NCBI RefSeq assembly: GCF_002286775.1
Contig: NZ_NSGJ01000026.1
Coordinates: forward strand, 1-64,000
Direction of reading: 5' to 3'
Length of the DNA stretch: 64,000 nt
DNA from: Myroides sp. N17-2
GTDB lineage: Bacteria; Bacteroidota; Bacteroidia; Flavobacteriales; Flavobacteriaceae
Shown: one piece after another, positions 1 to 8,300 of the stretch
How the letters are laid out: every line of letters starts with the position of its first letter
Numbering within the stretch: the stretch's first letter is position 1
Program-made: the position numbers and the translations under genes
Notes under the pieces: generated by a model
What the model saw: the letters and a program-made list of their open reading frames with translations, nothing else
Database searches by the model: none
What the model was told of the DNA's origin: nothing

Positions 1-42
1 GACTTACCATTGCTTCTTATTTGATCACTACAAAGCTAAAAA

Positions 43-92
43 AACATAGAGGTAAAATAGAAAGCTTAAGCTTTCTATTTTACCTCTATGTT
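43..92. repeat. Perfect 50-bp palindrome
   Basis: Two 25-base arms meet with no spacer at the centre (AAGCTT|AAGCTT around 67/68). Pairing is unbroken from 43/92 inwards. The ATG of the next gene (88-90) lies in the right arm, so a transcript starting upstream would fold over that start codon. There is no clear T-run as in an intrinsic terminator. Arm length and lack of loop are seen directly; function is unknown. Confidence 0.9.
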
Positions 93-555
93 GAAAAAGA
101 AGACTTTTTCAGTGCCCTCTTTATGGGTAAGGATTATTTTATATTTTATTACTTTTTTGACAATGACACTTCCTTTAGGAGGATTTGTATTTAATCTTTA
201 TATAGGAGAGGCTATTAAATTTATGAATATTGTTGTTTTATTCCTTTTTGGATTACTCTTTTTTAGAATGTTTAGAATGTGTCTGTGGAATACTTATGGC
301 AGAGAGATTATTGAGTTTAAGAATGGGAAAATAAATTATGTAGTAGATTATAAGTATTTTAAAGATAAATTAAAAGAGTTTACTTATACAGATATAAAAT
401 TTGACTTGAAAGAGGTTGGCTATGAAGAGGATAAAAAAGCTGTATTAGTTATTTATTCTAATGATAGGGTGTGTTTAGAAACGGTAACTAAGATTGATAT
501 TGAAGTAGTAAGAAAATTGGTAAAGTCACTTAACAACAGTACAAAGCTATATTAA
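88..555 (+). CDS. Hypothetical membrane protein, 155 aa
   Basis: I do not recognise the family. The N-terminal third holds two hydrophobic segments (about residues 13-35 and 42-60) separated by a short loop, and is followed by a charged, Lys/Glu-rich domain of about 90 residues that should be cytoplasmic. This resembles small two-helix membrane proteins with a PH-like soluble tail, but that is only an impression. The first ATG was taken as the start although it sits inside the 50-bp palindrome; the next Met is at residue 26, inside the first membrane segment. The next gene follows 33 bp downstream on the same strand. Confidence 0.6.
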   Translation: MLKKKTFSVPSLWVRIILYFITFLTMTLPLGGFVFNLYIGEAIKFMNIVVLFLFGLLFFRMFRMCLWNTYGREIIEFKNGKINYVVDYKYFKDKLKEFTYTDIKFDLKEVGYEEDKKAVLVIYSNDRVCLETVTKIDIEVVRKLVKSLNNSTKLY

Positions 556-588
556 AAAAACTATAGTATAAACTAATAAATATTAGAT

Positions 589-1164
589 ATGAGAACAATA
601 ATATTCTTCTATGTTATTACATTTTCTTCTTGGATATATTCTCAAAAGTTAACTCCAGAGAATTACTATGATTTTTATAAAACTATTAATGAGGTGAAAG
701 GAGATAAGCTAACTACAGCATGGTTAAATAAAAAAGAAGCAGCTGAAATATTAGTTGAAGAAATGGAAAAAGCAGGATTTGAATGGGTTAATGATTTTAG
801 AATAGTAAAGTTAGAACAAAATGACTATATCATAGCTATTTGTTATTCAGAGAAGAGTAATGTGGGGTTTGTTTATGAAGAAACACATACTGCATTTCCC
901 AATAAACTAAATAGACAATTAAGGAGCCTGTATAAAAAATCTACAGGAAATGATTATGCAGAAAAGATAATTGATATATATGGGGAATCTGTCTTTATTA
1001 AAATAAAAGAGTTACCTAATAATATTAAAATTATAAAAGAAGATATTTATTGGTATCAACAGACTGATAACGATAGAGATAATGATTATGTGGTAACTAA
1101 AAAAGATATGCTAGAAATCTTTAGAAATGATGTTAGAAATCATATTTTAAATTTTAAAAAGTAG
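589..1164 (+). CDS. Secreted hypothetical protein, 191 aa
   Basis: A signal peptide is visible: a short basic start (MRT), a hydrophobic core, and a likely cleavage site after IYSQ near residue 19. The mature part is Lys/Glu-rich without membrane segments or cysteine pairs, so it is probably exported to the periplasm or cell surface. No family is recognised. It follows the preceding membrane-protein gene by 33 bp on the same strand and may share its transcript. Confidence 0.6.
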   Translation: MRTIIFFYVITFSSWIYSQKLTPENYYDFYKTINEVKGDKLTTAWLNKKEAAEILVEEMEKAGFEWVNDFRIVKLEQNDYIIAICYSEKSNVGFVYEETHTAFPNKLNRQLRSLYKKSTGNDYAEKIIDIYGESVFIKIKELPNNIKIIKEDIYWYQQTDNDRDNDYVVTKKDMLEIFRNDVRNHILNFKK

Positions 1165-1313
1165 ATAAATGGTATAGTATATAGTAATCTATCCTATTTA
1201 TAATCTTTCCATTTATTCTGTGTTTTTTCTCAAAAATAGCACAATGATAATTGCATCTATCTGTAAAGAATATCAATGTTTGCATTCTGTTTAAAATAAT
1301 TCTAAATAACTAT

Positions 1314-1342
1314 TGGTCATTAAAAAGAGTTTTATACTTTTG
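1314..1342 (+). promoter_or_regulatory. Flavobacterial promoter for the lipocalin gene
   Basis: TTG at 1314-1316 is followed after 18 bp by TACTTTTG at 1335-1342, an exact match to the Bacteroidota -7 consensus TAnnTTTG with usual spacing. It ends 18 bp before the ATG at 1361, which rules out the longer upstream TTG start of the same frame. Confidence 0.65.
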
Positions 1343-1360
1343 AAAGAAACTCAATTAAAT

Positions 1361-1921
1361 ATGACTATACATTCATTTTTTCGCTTTGGTTTATTACTTA
1401 GTGTAATAGGCTCTTTTGTTGCGTGTAGCAGTAGTGTAATGCCAGATAAGGCTGTCCCTGTTACTGATTTTGAAGTTGACCATTATTTGGGAACGTGGTA
1501 TGAAATAGCAAGGTTTGATTTCCGCTTTGAGAAAGATCTAGATAATACTTCTGCTCAATATCGTTTAGATAAAGAGGGTAATGTAGAGGTATTAAACAGT
1601 GGATATAATTATGTAAAGAAGGAATGGACTAAGGCAGATGGCAAGGCTAAGTTTAGAGGAAGTAAACAAACTGCTGCTTTAAAGGTTAGTTTCTTTGGGC
1701 CATTCTATTCAGGATATAACGTAATCGCTTTAGATGAAGACTATAAGTATGCTTTGGTAGCAGGGAAGAATCTAGACTATCTTTGGATATTGTCTAGAGA
1801 GAAAAGCTTGCCTGAGGATATCAAAACTAAGTATTTAGAGATTGCAAAAGAAGTAGGGTATGACACCTCTCGTTTACTATGGGTAAAACAGGATAAGGAC
1901 GATAATCCTTATCTGAAGTAG
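1361..1921 (+). CDS. blc: Lipocalin family outer-membrane lipoprotein
   Basis: The sequence matches the bacterial lipocalin Blc. There is a lipoprotein signal with lipobox (F-V-A-C, then SSS) and the lipocalin signature YLGTWYEIARFDFRFE. Later comes the FFGPFYSGYNVIALD strand region, then YALVAG and YLWILSRE near the end, as in Blc. Members bind fatty acids or lysophospholipids and sit in the outer membrane, usually as stress-induced proteins. The start at 1361 was chosen because a consensus promoter lies between it and an upstream in-frame TTG. Length (186 aa) fits the family. Confidence 0.88.
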   Translation: MTIHSFFRFGLLLSVIGSFVACSSSVMPDKAVPVTDFEVDHYLGTWYEIARFDFRFEKDLDNTSAQYRLDKEGNVEVLNSGYNYVKKEWTKADGKAKFRGSKQTAALKVSFFGPFYSGYNVIALDEDYKYALVAGKNLDYLWILSREKSLPEDIKTKYLEIAKEVGYDTSRLLWVKQDKDDNPYLK

Positions 1922-1937
1922 GTAGATAAGGATTATC
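1901..1937. other. 14-bp inverted repeat spanning the lipocalin stop codon
   Basis: Perfect arms at 1901-1914 and 1924-1937 enclose a 9-base loop that contains the TAG stop (1919-1921). No T-run follows, so it is a weak terminator candidate or an mRNA 3' stabiliser between convergent genes. Confidence 0.5.
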
Positions 1938-1965
1938 AACTATTATATCTCTGTGTCTAAATCAC

Positions 1966-2880
1966 CTAAAACAACATCTTCCATAAGGGTTTTCTATTAA
2001 AGTAGTGTCTATTCTCTTGTAGGTATTCATCCATTGTACGCGGTTTTCTACCGATGAGATTAGTGATGCTATCTGTGATCGGTTCAGGAATCAGAATAGA
2101 TAGGTTGTCTAATTCTACGATATGATTAGCTAACCACATAGGTAGTTTGGCTCTTTTGGATAGTTGTTTAAATAACTCTTCTGGTGTAAGATTGATGTAT
2201 TCTATCTCTCGGCCTGTGACTAAGGATAGCTTGCTAGCCATCTCCTGATTACTGATAGCTTGTGGGCCAGCTAAGCAAACCGAGATGGCTCTAACTTCCG
2301 TTTCTTCTAGTAAATAATTAACTGCCACAGTAGCCACATCACGTGCATCTACATAGTTTCTCTTTGCCGTACCTAAGGTGGCGTATATCTTGCCAAAGTA
2401 TTGAATAGCAAAGGTATTTCGTTCCCAATTTTGCATAAATGAATGCGGCCTCAGACAGCAATATTCCTCCATTTGATCTATTAGGTAATTATCTATCTGA
2501 TGATGCCATTGGCTTACTTCTACGTAGGCAGAGGGTTGAATAACAGGAGCAGATAGCTTTACTATTCTTCTAACTCCACAGTGTTTGGCAGCATCTATGA
2601 TATTTATTTCATAGTCTACTTGCTTAGGTGATGTGGCTGTTAATAGGAAGATTGCATCCGCACCAAAACAGGCATTGCGAAGTTGTGCTTTATCAGTTAG
2701 ATTTGCACTTATGTAGGTAATATTAGAGGGAGTTGAACTCAAGGGGATAGGGTATGTGCGATTAGCTGTTCTTAAAACACCTCGTACATTGCATTCTAAG
2801 TATTGTAATTGGCGCATTACTTCTGTACCCACAGTTCCTGTACACCCAAAAACGACTATAGTAGGTTTAATTGTTCTCAT
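1966..2880 (-). CDS. NmrA-like NAD(P)-binding SDR protein
   Basis: The N-terminus has a Rossmann glycine motif (VVFGCTGTVG, residues ~9-18) followed by a short helix and the second strand, typical of atypical short-chain dehydrogenases of the NmrA/NAD(P)H-binding group. The rest fits: the TATSPKQ region, RRIVKLSAP, an Asp-Ala-Arg-Asp stretch and a C-terminal substrate domain. The canonical YxxxK pair is not obvious, as in NmrA-type redox sensors and quinone-oxidoreductase-like proteins. The substrate cannot be named. Its start overlaps the upstream membrane-protein gene by 14 bp, so the two are probably translationally coupled. Confidence 0.8.
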   Translation of the reverse strand: MRTIKPTIVVFGCTGTVGTEVMRQLQYLECNVRGVLRTANRTYPIPLSSTPSNITYISANLTDKAQLRNACFGADAIFLLTATSPKQVDYEINIIDAAKHCGVRRIVKLSAPVIQPSAYVEVSQWHHQIDNYLIDQMEEYCCLRPHSFMQNWERNTFAIQYFGKIYATLGTAKRNYVDARDVATVAVNYLLEETEVRAISVCLAGPQAISNQEMASKLSLVTGREIEYINLTPEELFKQLSKRAKLPMWLANHIVELDNLSILIPEPITDSITNLIGRKPRTMDEYLQENRHYFNRKPLWKMLF

Positions 2881-3274
2881 AGGTATAAGTAGTTATTTTT
2901 TGACGAATAGTGATAATTGTAGCTCCTATAAAGGCAGATAACATAATATTAAAGTACTCTGATGGTAAGTGTAAGGCATAGGCAGTTAACGCTCCTAAAC
3001 CAACCATAAACGGGATAATAAGCAAGGCTCTTATTGCCTTATTGTGTATTAGTATTTGTCTGTGTTCAAATTGTCTAAGAATTAAGAAACTTAGAATAGT
3101 AGCAATCAATGAGGATAGCCCTATAGTCGTATAACTAGCAGTCATTAGTTCAGGGTTTTGCATTATATATCCAGACGCGAAAGACATAACAGTAGGGAAG
3201 AAGTAAGCGGGTAATGTAGCAGATACTAACGCTTTTAAGGTAAATGCTGTATTGTGGCGATTATTAGTTATCAT
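2867..3274 (-). CDS. Small integral membrane protein, 135 aa
   Basis: About four hydrophobic segments can be seen (near residues 15-35, 45-65, 80-102 and 108-124) joined by short loops, with a charged loop (RQFEHRQ) in the middle. The family is not recognised. Its 3' end overlaps the start of the NmrA-like gene by 14 bp, suggesting one operon. It could anchor or accompany that oxidoreductase, but nothing in the sequence shows this directly. Confidence 0.65.
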   Translation of the reverse strand: MITNNRHNTAFTLKALVSATLPAYFFPTVMSFASGYIMQNPELMTASYTTIGLSSLIATILSFLILRQFEHRQILIHNKAIRALLIIPFMVGLGALTAYALHLPSEYFNIMLSAFIGATIITIRQKITTYTYENN

Positions 3275-3309
3275 AGTGATTAATGGGTTTAAATGATTTG
3301 TAAAGTAGA

Positions 3310-4332
3310 TTATCTGCGTTTAGGACTATTAGCTTGGCCACTTAGACGATAACTCAAGGTTACTTTAGCATAGGGAAGATTAGAAACAGTGTATTTGTTT
3401 ACAGATTTTTGATTGCTGTCATATAACTCATAACTATTGATTAACCCCATACCTGCTTGAAGTTGTAGAGTAATCCCCTTAGCGATGTGTTGATGTGCTT
3501 GTAGCCCAAAGTGTACTGTAGAGAACTGTGCATAGTCTACTTCCTTATCCTTGTCATAGTAGTTTTTTAGATTAAAACGCGTCCAATCAATAGAACCCGC
3601 AAAGCCAACTTGTGTATTAGGGGTTAGGCGATAGAGTACATTTAGCCTTGGCCAATAGAACTGAGCGATCCACTTATCATCCATACTGTGATAATCTATA
3701 GATATCCCCGGAGTGATAATCATCTCTCCATATGAATACATTAGGTGTACTCCGAAACCTATTTCTAAATTAGCATATCTGCCAAATCGCTTAGATACAC
3801 CAAGTATTCCATCCATATAAAAGTCTTCAAAAGAGATATTCTTCTTCGTATCTGAAGCAAGTGTAGGCATAGCTATACCTAGAATAGACCATCTAGTCGA
3901 AATAGGGTGTCTAAGGATGATGACAGACTTGATCTCTTGTATCTTCTGTACGTGATTAGGATTTTCGGTATTACTATCCTCATAGTTAAAATCTAGAAGA
4001 CGATAGTTAACATTGCTAAAAATAGTGGTTTTGCCTATCGTCACCGGTGGTAGAGGTAGCCAGGCGTCATAAGTATTTAACTGAAACTTAGTATCAGCAT
4101 TAGTAGCGTCAGCCGATGGCATATCCTTAAAGGTAGCTTTAGTGTGTGCTGTAAAAGAGACTCCCCCTATATCCTGAATAATCTGACTATAGACTATTTG
4201 GTTACAGAAAATAGAAGTAATAGCAACTAAAGAAAGGTTTACCCATTTAGAGGGGAGCTTAGTTTTAGAATCAAAAGTAGATCGGTGCCTATCATTTATT
4301 TTACGGCTATTCACAATAATTGTTGTTTTCAT
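3310..4332 (-). CDS. Outer-membrane beta-barrel protein (DUF6268-like)
   Basis: After a long charged N-terminal stretch (~28 residues) comes a hydrophobic signal segment ending in VYSQ near residue 50. The mature protein is a series of alternating amphipathic strands rich in Tyr and Gly and ends in KVTLSYRLSG, as in flavobacterial outer-membrane barrels. The layout resembles the DUF6268 group, recalled from memory rather than tested. The unusually long n-region may mean the true start lies further in, although no later Met precedes the signal segment. Probably transcribed as its own unit upstream of the SDR pair. Confidence 0.65.
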   Translation of the reverse strand: MKTTIIVNSRKINDRHRSTFDSKTKLPSKWVNLSLVAITSIFCNQIVYSQIIQDIGGVSFTAHTKATFKDMPSADATNADTKFQLNTYDAWLPLPPVTIGKTTIFSNVNYRLLDFNYEDSNTENPNHVQKIQEIKSVIILRHPISTRWSILGIAMPTLASDTKKNISFEDFYMDGILGVSKRFGRYANLEIGFGVHLMYSYGEMIITPGISIDYHSMDDKWIAQFYWPRLNVLYRLTPNTQVGFAGSIDWTRFNLKNYYDKDKEVDYAQFSTVHFGLQAHQHIAKGITLQLQAGMGLINSYELYDSNQKSVNKYTVSNLPYAKVTLSYRLSGQANSPKRR

Positions 4333-4399
4333 TTCACGTTGTATTTACTGATACAAAGATGAATTGAAAACGTCTCAATCATTAAAACTAAACCACGCT

Positions 4400-5290
4400 T
4401 TACTCGGACAAATCTTGCGTAATAGAAGTTCTGTATTCTGACGGAGTTACTCCAGTGATCTTCTTAAACAATCTCCCAAAGTAACTTGGGTCTCCATAGT
4501 TTAACTCAAAAGCTATCTCTGAAATGCTCTTAGTCAAATCCTGTAAAAGTAGTTGACTCTGTAAGATGCTCACTTTGTTTATCCATTCTTTAGGGCTCTC
4601 ACCGATAGTCTGTTTAATAGATCGGTGTAAGTAGTTCTCAGATACAGATAGCGCAGTAGCATAAAAAAGTACTGATTTTTGCTCTTGATAGTGTTTATAG
4701 ACTAATTCTTTAAAGTGAAAGGTAATTTCGGCACCTCTGTTCATAGTCGTATTTAATTCAGTAGTAGAAGAAAATACCTTTTGTAACGCCGCCTGAAACA
4801 ACGAGTAACAAATACCAAGGTTAGGACTTGTCTGATATAATTCTACATTTAGCAATTCGAATAATGCATTAAGCCATACACTTGTTTCTTGAGGTAGGTT
4901 AATCACCATATTGACAGAGAAGAGCTTAATTAACTCTTGTTTTGACAATATTTGATTGAGTATCTGATCTTCAAACAGGATTATATATCCCGCAGCATCA
5001 GGACTTACAGCATTTAGAGCAGTTACGTTACCCTGTCTTACGAATAAGATTTCATTTTCTTTTAGGGCTATTTGATTGGCATCTACTTGTTGTACAGCAG
5101 TTCCCTTAGTAATATGAACGATAAAGTTAAACTCAGGTCTGTGTAGTGGTGTAGGCACTTTTATGAACCCTGAGGTCTGTGCTATGTTGTGAATCTGAAT
5201 AGGTGTTTTTAATACCGCGAAGTCAGTAGACATCTCTGACATATATTCTCCTCTAAAGTCAAGTGGAGTTATTCTCTTTATTTTTGTCAT
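4400..5290 (-). CDS. AraC-family transcriptional regulator
   Basis: The C-terminal ~100 residues form a double helix-turn-helix of the AraC/XylS type: LSVSENYLHRSIKQTIGESP, then ISEIAFELNYGDPSYFGRLF and a KKITGVTPSEYR ending. The N-terminal ~170 residues look like a cupin-type sensing domain. The ATG at 5290 was preferred over an upstream TTG (5323), because that TTG sits in a promoter-like GATATTTG element (complement of 5321-5328). It is upstream of and co-oriented with the barrel/SDR genes, and divergent from the CrtA-like gene, so either may be its target. Confidence 0.85.
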   Translation of the reverse strand: MTKIKRITPLDFRGEYMSEMSTDFAVLKTPIQIHNIAQTSGFIKVPTPLHRPEFNFIVHITKGTAVQQVDANQIALKENEILFVRQGNVTALNAVSPDAAGYIILFEDQILNQILSKQELIKLFSVNMVINLPQETSVWLNALFELLNVELYQTSPNLGICYSLFQAALQKVFSSTTELNTTMNRGAEITFHFKELVYKHYQEQKSVLFYATALSVSENYLHRSIKQTIGESPKEWINKVSILQSQLLLQDLTKSISEIAFELNYGDPSYFGRLFKKITGVTPSEYRTSITQDLSE

Positions 5291-5386
5291 AATAGGAAAT
5301 GGCTGATTAATACTTCTGTGCAAATATCTGATTATTATTGTATCTTAAGATAAATAAGGTATTTTTATGGCACTAGTTTAGTTTTT

Positions 5387-6007
5387 ATGACGATTTACAC
5401 GTACCACTTAGTGAGAGTTTCTTTCTTGGATGGGTTAAAGCATTTGTTTTTACCTCATCGATTAAGTAAGATAAAGGGGCTGATCCACGCAGAAGTAATG
5501 CCTACGATGATATTAGGATCACCTGTATTCTCCCTATCTCGTGTTATATTTAGAGAAGTAGCTTTCTTCGCTCAGTGGGAAGGAGAGAGTGATATTAATG
5601 ATTTTCTAACGAAGGATAAATTAGGAAAGGAATTAGCTAAAGGCACACATCTTCGCTTAAAGTTGACACGGCAGTGGGGATATGTATCAGGATTCGCTCC
5701 TGATGATTTAGAGGGTATTGTTGAAGATAAGAATGCAACTGTAGTAGCGATTACAGTAGCTAGAATGAAGTTCTTGCAGATACCAAGGTTTATTAAATGG
5801 GGTAGGCCTGTAGAGAAGCTTGTACGTGATCATCCAGGAGTCCTATTTGCGACAGCGTCTATTCGATTTCCTCATACAATATCTACTTTCTCTATATGGA
5901 AGACACAGAAGGATATGTTAGATATGGTGAGAGGACACGGTAAAATAGACCAACCTCATCGACATATTGACGCAATGAAAGAGAGAAAGAAGGGACTTTC
6001 ACTATGA
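5387..6007 (+). CDS. CrtA-like (spheroidene monooxygenase-like) protein
   Basis: Family recognition rests on the C-terminal half: VVAITVARMKF, HPGVLFATASIRFP, then STFSIWKTQKDMLDMVRGHG and HRHIDAMKERK. This follows the pattern of CrtA-like proteins of the dimeric alpha/beta-barrel fold (spheroidene monooxygenase group). Residues such as RxxWGxVSGF in the middle also fit. In purple bacteria CrtA oxidises carotenoids, but many homologues outside phototrophs have no assigned role, and no carotenoid genes are seen here, so a monooxygenase function is only a family inference. Divergent from the AraC regulator. Confidence 0.6.
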   Translation: MTIYTYHLVRVSFLDGLKHLFLPHRLSKIKGLIHAEVMPTMILGSPVFSLSRVIFREVAFFAQWEGESDINDFLTKDKLGKELAKGTHLRLKLTRQWGYVSGFAPDDLEGIVEDKNATVVAITVARMKFLQIPRFIKWGRPVEKLVRDHPGVLFATASIRFPHTISTFSIWKTQKDMLDMVRGHGKIDQPHRHIDAMKERKKGLSL

Positions 6008-6095
6008 GTTTACTACCCTCAGGTTTAGTGTTATTTCAGCATTAGGGGAGTGGGGTATTAAGGTTTAAGAATAACAGTGATAATAGTAAGTAAAT

Positions 6096-6926
6096 ATGGA
6101 TTCAAAGCAATTATTTAGAATATATAATAAACAATTCCATTCAGCTAATTGGTTTAATAAAGCAGGTGTTATTGCCCAAAGTGATGGAGATGTTGAATGG
6201 GTTTATTGTGGTGTAAATGATGATTTTAAGTACGAAAAGGTTGTCGAATTAATTAGTGATTTTTTTAAAGAGGAAGAGAATCTGTATTTATGTTGTTCGT
6301 CAACTAAGAGTCTTTTAGTTTCAAAGGAAGAGGCAGTGAGCGAAATTAGTACCTCCCTCCATAAGAAAGAGGTTGGGCTTATTAATGAATCGCTTGATCG
6401 AATTATCCATTTTACTATGTATGGTGTGTATAAAGTAGGAATTATAACAGAGTTCCCTAAAAGTCGTGAAAGAACCCCCAACACACTTTTACAAGTTGCA
6501 TTTTATGCTAATATAGTAGATGAGCAAACCAAACATATACCACGAGTTATTGATTTATATTTAAAAGAAATAGCACTTGTATTAAATAGAGATTATGGGG
6601 GTGTAATGGAACATCTATGGATAAATATTAATTTAAGCGAAGTAGAAAAAGTATTTCCCTTCCGCTTTCAAAAGAGAGTAGAGAGTTCTAGTTCTTATAT
6701 TAATCCTTATTCTTATAATGTAGGACATTACAGCATAGCTCCGGATTTTAATGAATTAAAAAATTTTAAGACAGAAGAGGCTATTTGTAAGTATTTTTTT
6801 AATTTGCTTTATACTTCAATGAAAGTATTGCACAAGAAACAGAAAAGTTTAGGAGGCTTTAATGCTATAATTTTTAAAGAAGATTTTAGAAAGGCATGTA
6901 AGAACATAGGCTATACTATTGATTAA
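6096..6926 (+). CDS. Hypothetical protein, 276 aa
   Basis: No signal peptide, membrane segment or known motif is visible. The protein is hydrophilic and mixed alpha/beta, rich in Lys and aromatic residues (LWININLSEVEK, YINPYSYNVGHYS). It opens a run of three short co-directional genes of unknown function (to 7,848) with lower G+C feel than the flanking enzymes. Such runs often hold immunity or defence accessory proteins in flavobacteria, but nothing here proves that. Confidence 0.55.
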   Translation: MDSKQLFRIYNKQFHSANWFNKAGVIAQSDGDVEWVYCGVNDDFKYEKVVELISDFFKEEENLYLCCSSTKSLLVSKEEAVSEISTSLHKKEVGLINESLDRIIHFTMYGVYKVGIITEFPKSRERTPNTLLQVAFYANIVDEQTKHIPRVIDLYLKEIALVLNRDYGGVMEHLWININLSEVEKVFPFRFQKRVESSSSYINPYSYNVGHYSIAPDFNELKNFKTEEAICKYFFNLLYTSMKVLHKKQKSLGGFNAIIFKEDFRKACKNIGYTID

Positions 6927-6936
6927 AAACACATTT

Positions 6937-7293
6937 ATGACACATCATTTTTTCTTTTACTTAGGGTTATCATTTATGTTAATGCATGAGATGGATGCTG
7001 TCCGCTGTAAAGAATGGAGAATATTTCCAGGGCTTTCTTCTTTAAGTGATAAGGTAGGGCAAGTTGTATTCATCATAGTACATCTACCTTTGTTTTTAGC
7101 TCTATTTTGGGGATTGAGTAATACTGAAGATATAGATAGATTTAGTTTTTATGGAAGTACTTTTATGTTGGTTCATCTTTGTCTTCATCTTGTGTATTTA
7201 AAACATAAAAATAATGAGTTTAAAGATATACTCTCCTGGACTATAATAGGTGGAGCAGGAGTCTGTGGTTTGGTAGATTTGATCATTTCATAA
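6937..7293 (+). CDS. Small membrane protein (DUF6713-like)
   Basis: The sequence begins with a hydrophobic segment followed by LMHEMDAVRCKEWRIFPGL, then two or three further membrane helices (about residues 44-62, 72-88 and 98-118). The His-Glu-Met-Asp plus Arg-Cys-Lys-Glu-Trp block resembles a family of ~120-residue membrane proteins (DUF6713, from memory). The ATG at 6937 is preferred to an in-frame TTG at 6919 that overlaps the preceding gene. Function unknown. Confidence 0.6.
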   Translation: MTHHFFFYLGLSFMLMHEMDAVRCKEWRIFPGLSSLSDKVGQVVFIIVHLPLFLALFWGLSNTEDIDRFSFYGSTFMLVHLCLHLVYLKHKNNEFKDILSWTIIGGAGVCGLVDLIIS

Positions 7294-7331
7294 ACTAGTT
7301 ATAAAACACACAATACTAAAAAGTAATTCAT

Positions 7332-7848
7332 ATGAAAGTAAGTGAGATATATAATAATTCAGAAATAAAAGTATTTACCATTGTTAATCAAGATAATGAA
7401 GATATACTTGAATGGGAGGTTGAAGCTACTCAATATGAATATGCTATTGCCAGAACGAATAAGTGAAATAGCTCTTGAAAAGGAGGAGAATAGCAAAATA
7501 GAGATATTGAATATTTATACTTCTAATGATAAGTTTATTCCCTTAGTTGCTTGTGAGAGTTATGGTAATTATGAATTATATTACTTAGAAGATACCCCAA
7601 TAATAGGGATTAATATTCTAAGAGTAGGACTTGATAAATCTAATGATTATGGCGCTATTGCTGAAGATTTGGGTTATATTTATCGAGATGAACAATGTAT
7701 TAATGAAGCAATCGAGGCTTTTAAAATCAGTGAATCAGTAGGCGTATCTTCTCTTTATATTTACAAAGAGTTGACAGATTTATATGAAGAACTTGGCGAG
7801 ACTAAAATGCGAGAAGAATATAATCGTAAGTATAATGAAGCTATTTAA
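7332..7848 (+). pseudogene. Probable frameshifted small gene (or two overlapping genes)
   Basis: ATG at 7332 opens a 44-codon frame (MKVSEIYNNSEIKVF... ending TNK, TGA at 7464-7466). A second frame shifted by +1 base is open across the overlap, with ATGs at 7435 and 7441, and runs to 7848 (SEIALEKEENSKIEIL... EEYNRKYNEAI). The first part looks like the natural N-terminus of the second, which otherwise starts abruptly, so I read this as one ~170-residue gene broken by a frameshift between 7435 and 7464. The alternative is a true overlapping gene pair. The downstream part is acidic and helical with a TPR-like tail (AIEAFKISESVG). Confidence 0.5.
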
Positions 7849-7859
7849 CCCTATCTCAC

Positions 7860-8025
7860 CCCTAACCACATACTCATAATATCTACCATTGTCTTTAATA
7901 AAATTAGTAATAACACCTACTTCTTTAAAGCCTAAATTCTTATATAGATTGATACCTGCGGCATTCTCTGTATAGACTTGTAATGTGATTAACTCTAGTG
8001 TATTATTGCTTTTAGTCCATTTAAG
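7860..8025 (-). pseudogene. C-terminal relic of a GNAT acetyltransferase
   Basis: Translation of the minus strand gives an open stretch of ~50 codons with the GNAT C-terminal pattern: LELITLQVYTENAAGINLYK, then NLGFKEVGV and YYEYVVRG. The acetyl-CoA-binding core and N-terminus are absent; upstream (from ~8026) the frame hits a stop and runs directly into the dispersed repeat at 8022. The gene was evidently truncated, perhaps when the repeat arrived or was rearranged. Confidence 0.7.
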
Positions 8026-8228
8026 TCAGCTCCTTTCTTATATGTTCAATTTACTTTCGTAACTTTGCCTAACATCTATTTACTTAGAAATCAATGTTTT
8101 TAGCCGCTCTAAGGCTTACCTATCTTATCACTTACCTCAAAAAAAAAGAAACTCCTTTACTTATCAATTCTTAGTTATGCAGTTGCTATATGGTTTTATA
8201 TGAAAGTATATTGACAGCATCCTGCGTG

Positions 8229-8272
8229 CATAGTGAGTCCATTAAAAAGGCTGTTTTAATGGACTCACTATG
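8229..8272. other. Core hairpin of repeat R, copy 1
   Basis: Arms CATAGTGAGTCCATTAAAA (8229-8247) and its exact complement (8254-8272) enclose a 6-base loop AGGCTG. In the other copy one base pair of the stem is swapped from G-C to C-G with pairing kept, which argues that the fold matters. Confidence 0.85.
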
Positions 8273-8300
8273 GACTCATTATGGACTCACAATGGACTCA
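8259..8300. repeat. Four 11-bp tandem units in repeat R
   Basis: Four consecutive units of the form ATGGACTCAnn run from the right arm of the hairpin. The copy near 37,140 also has four. The unit complement (TGAGTCCAT) is also part of the left hairpin arm. Confidence 0.8.

Noticed and set aside
8259..8300. Short tandem units considered as a CRISPR array
   Set aside because: Units are 11 bp with no unique spacers and no cas genes are present.
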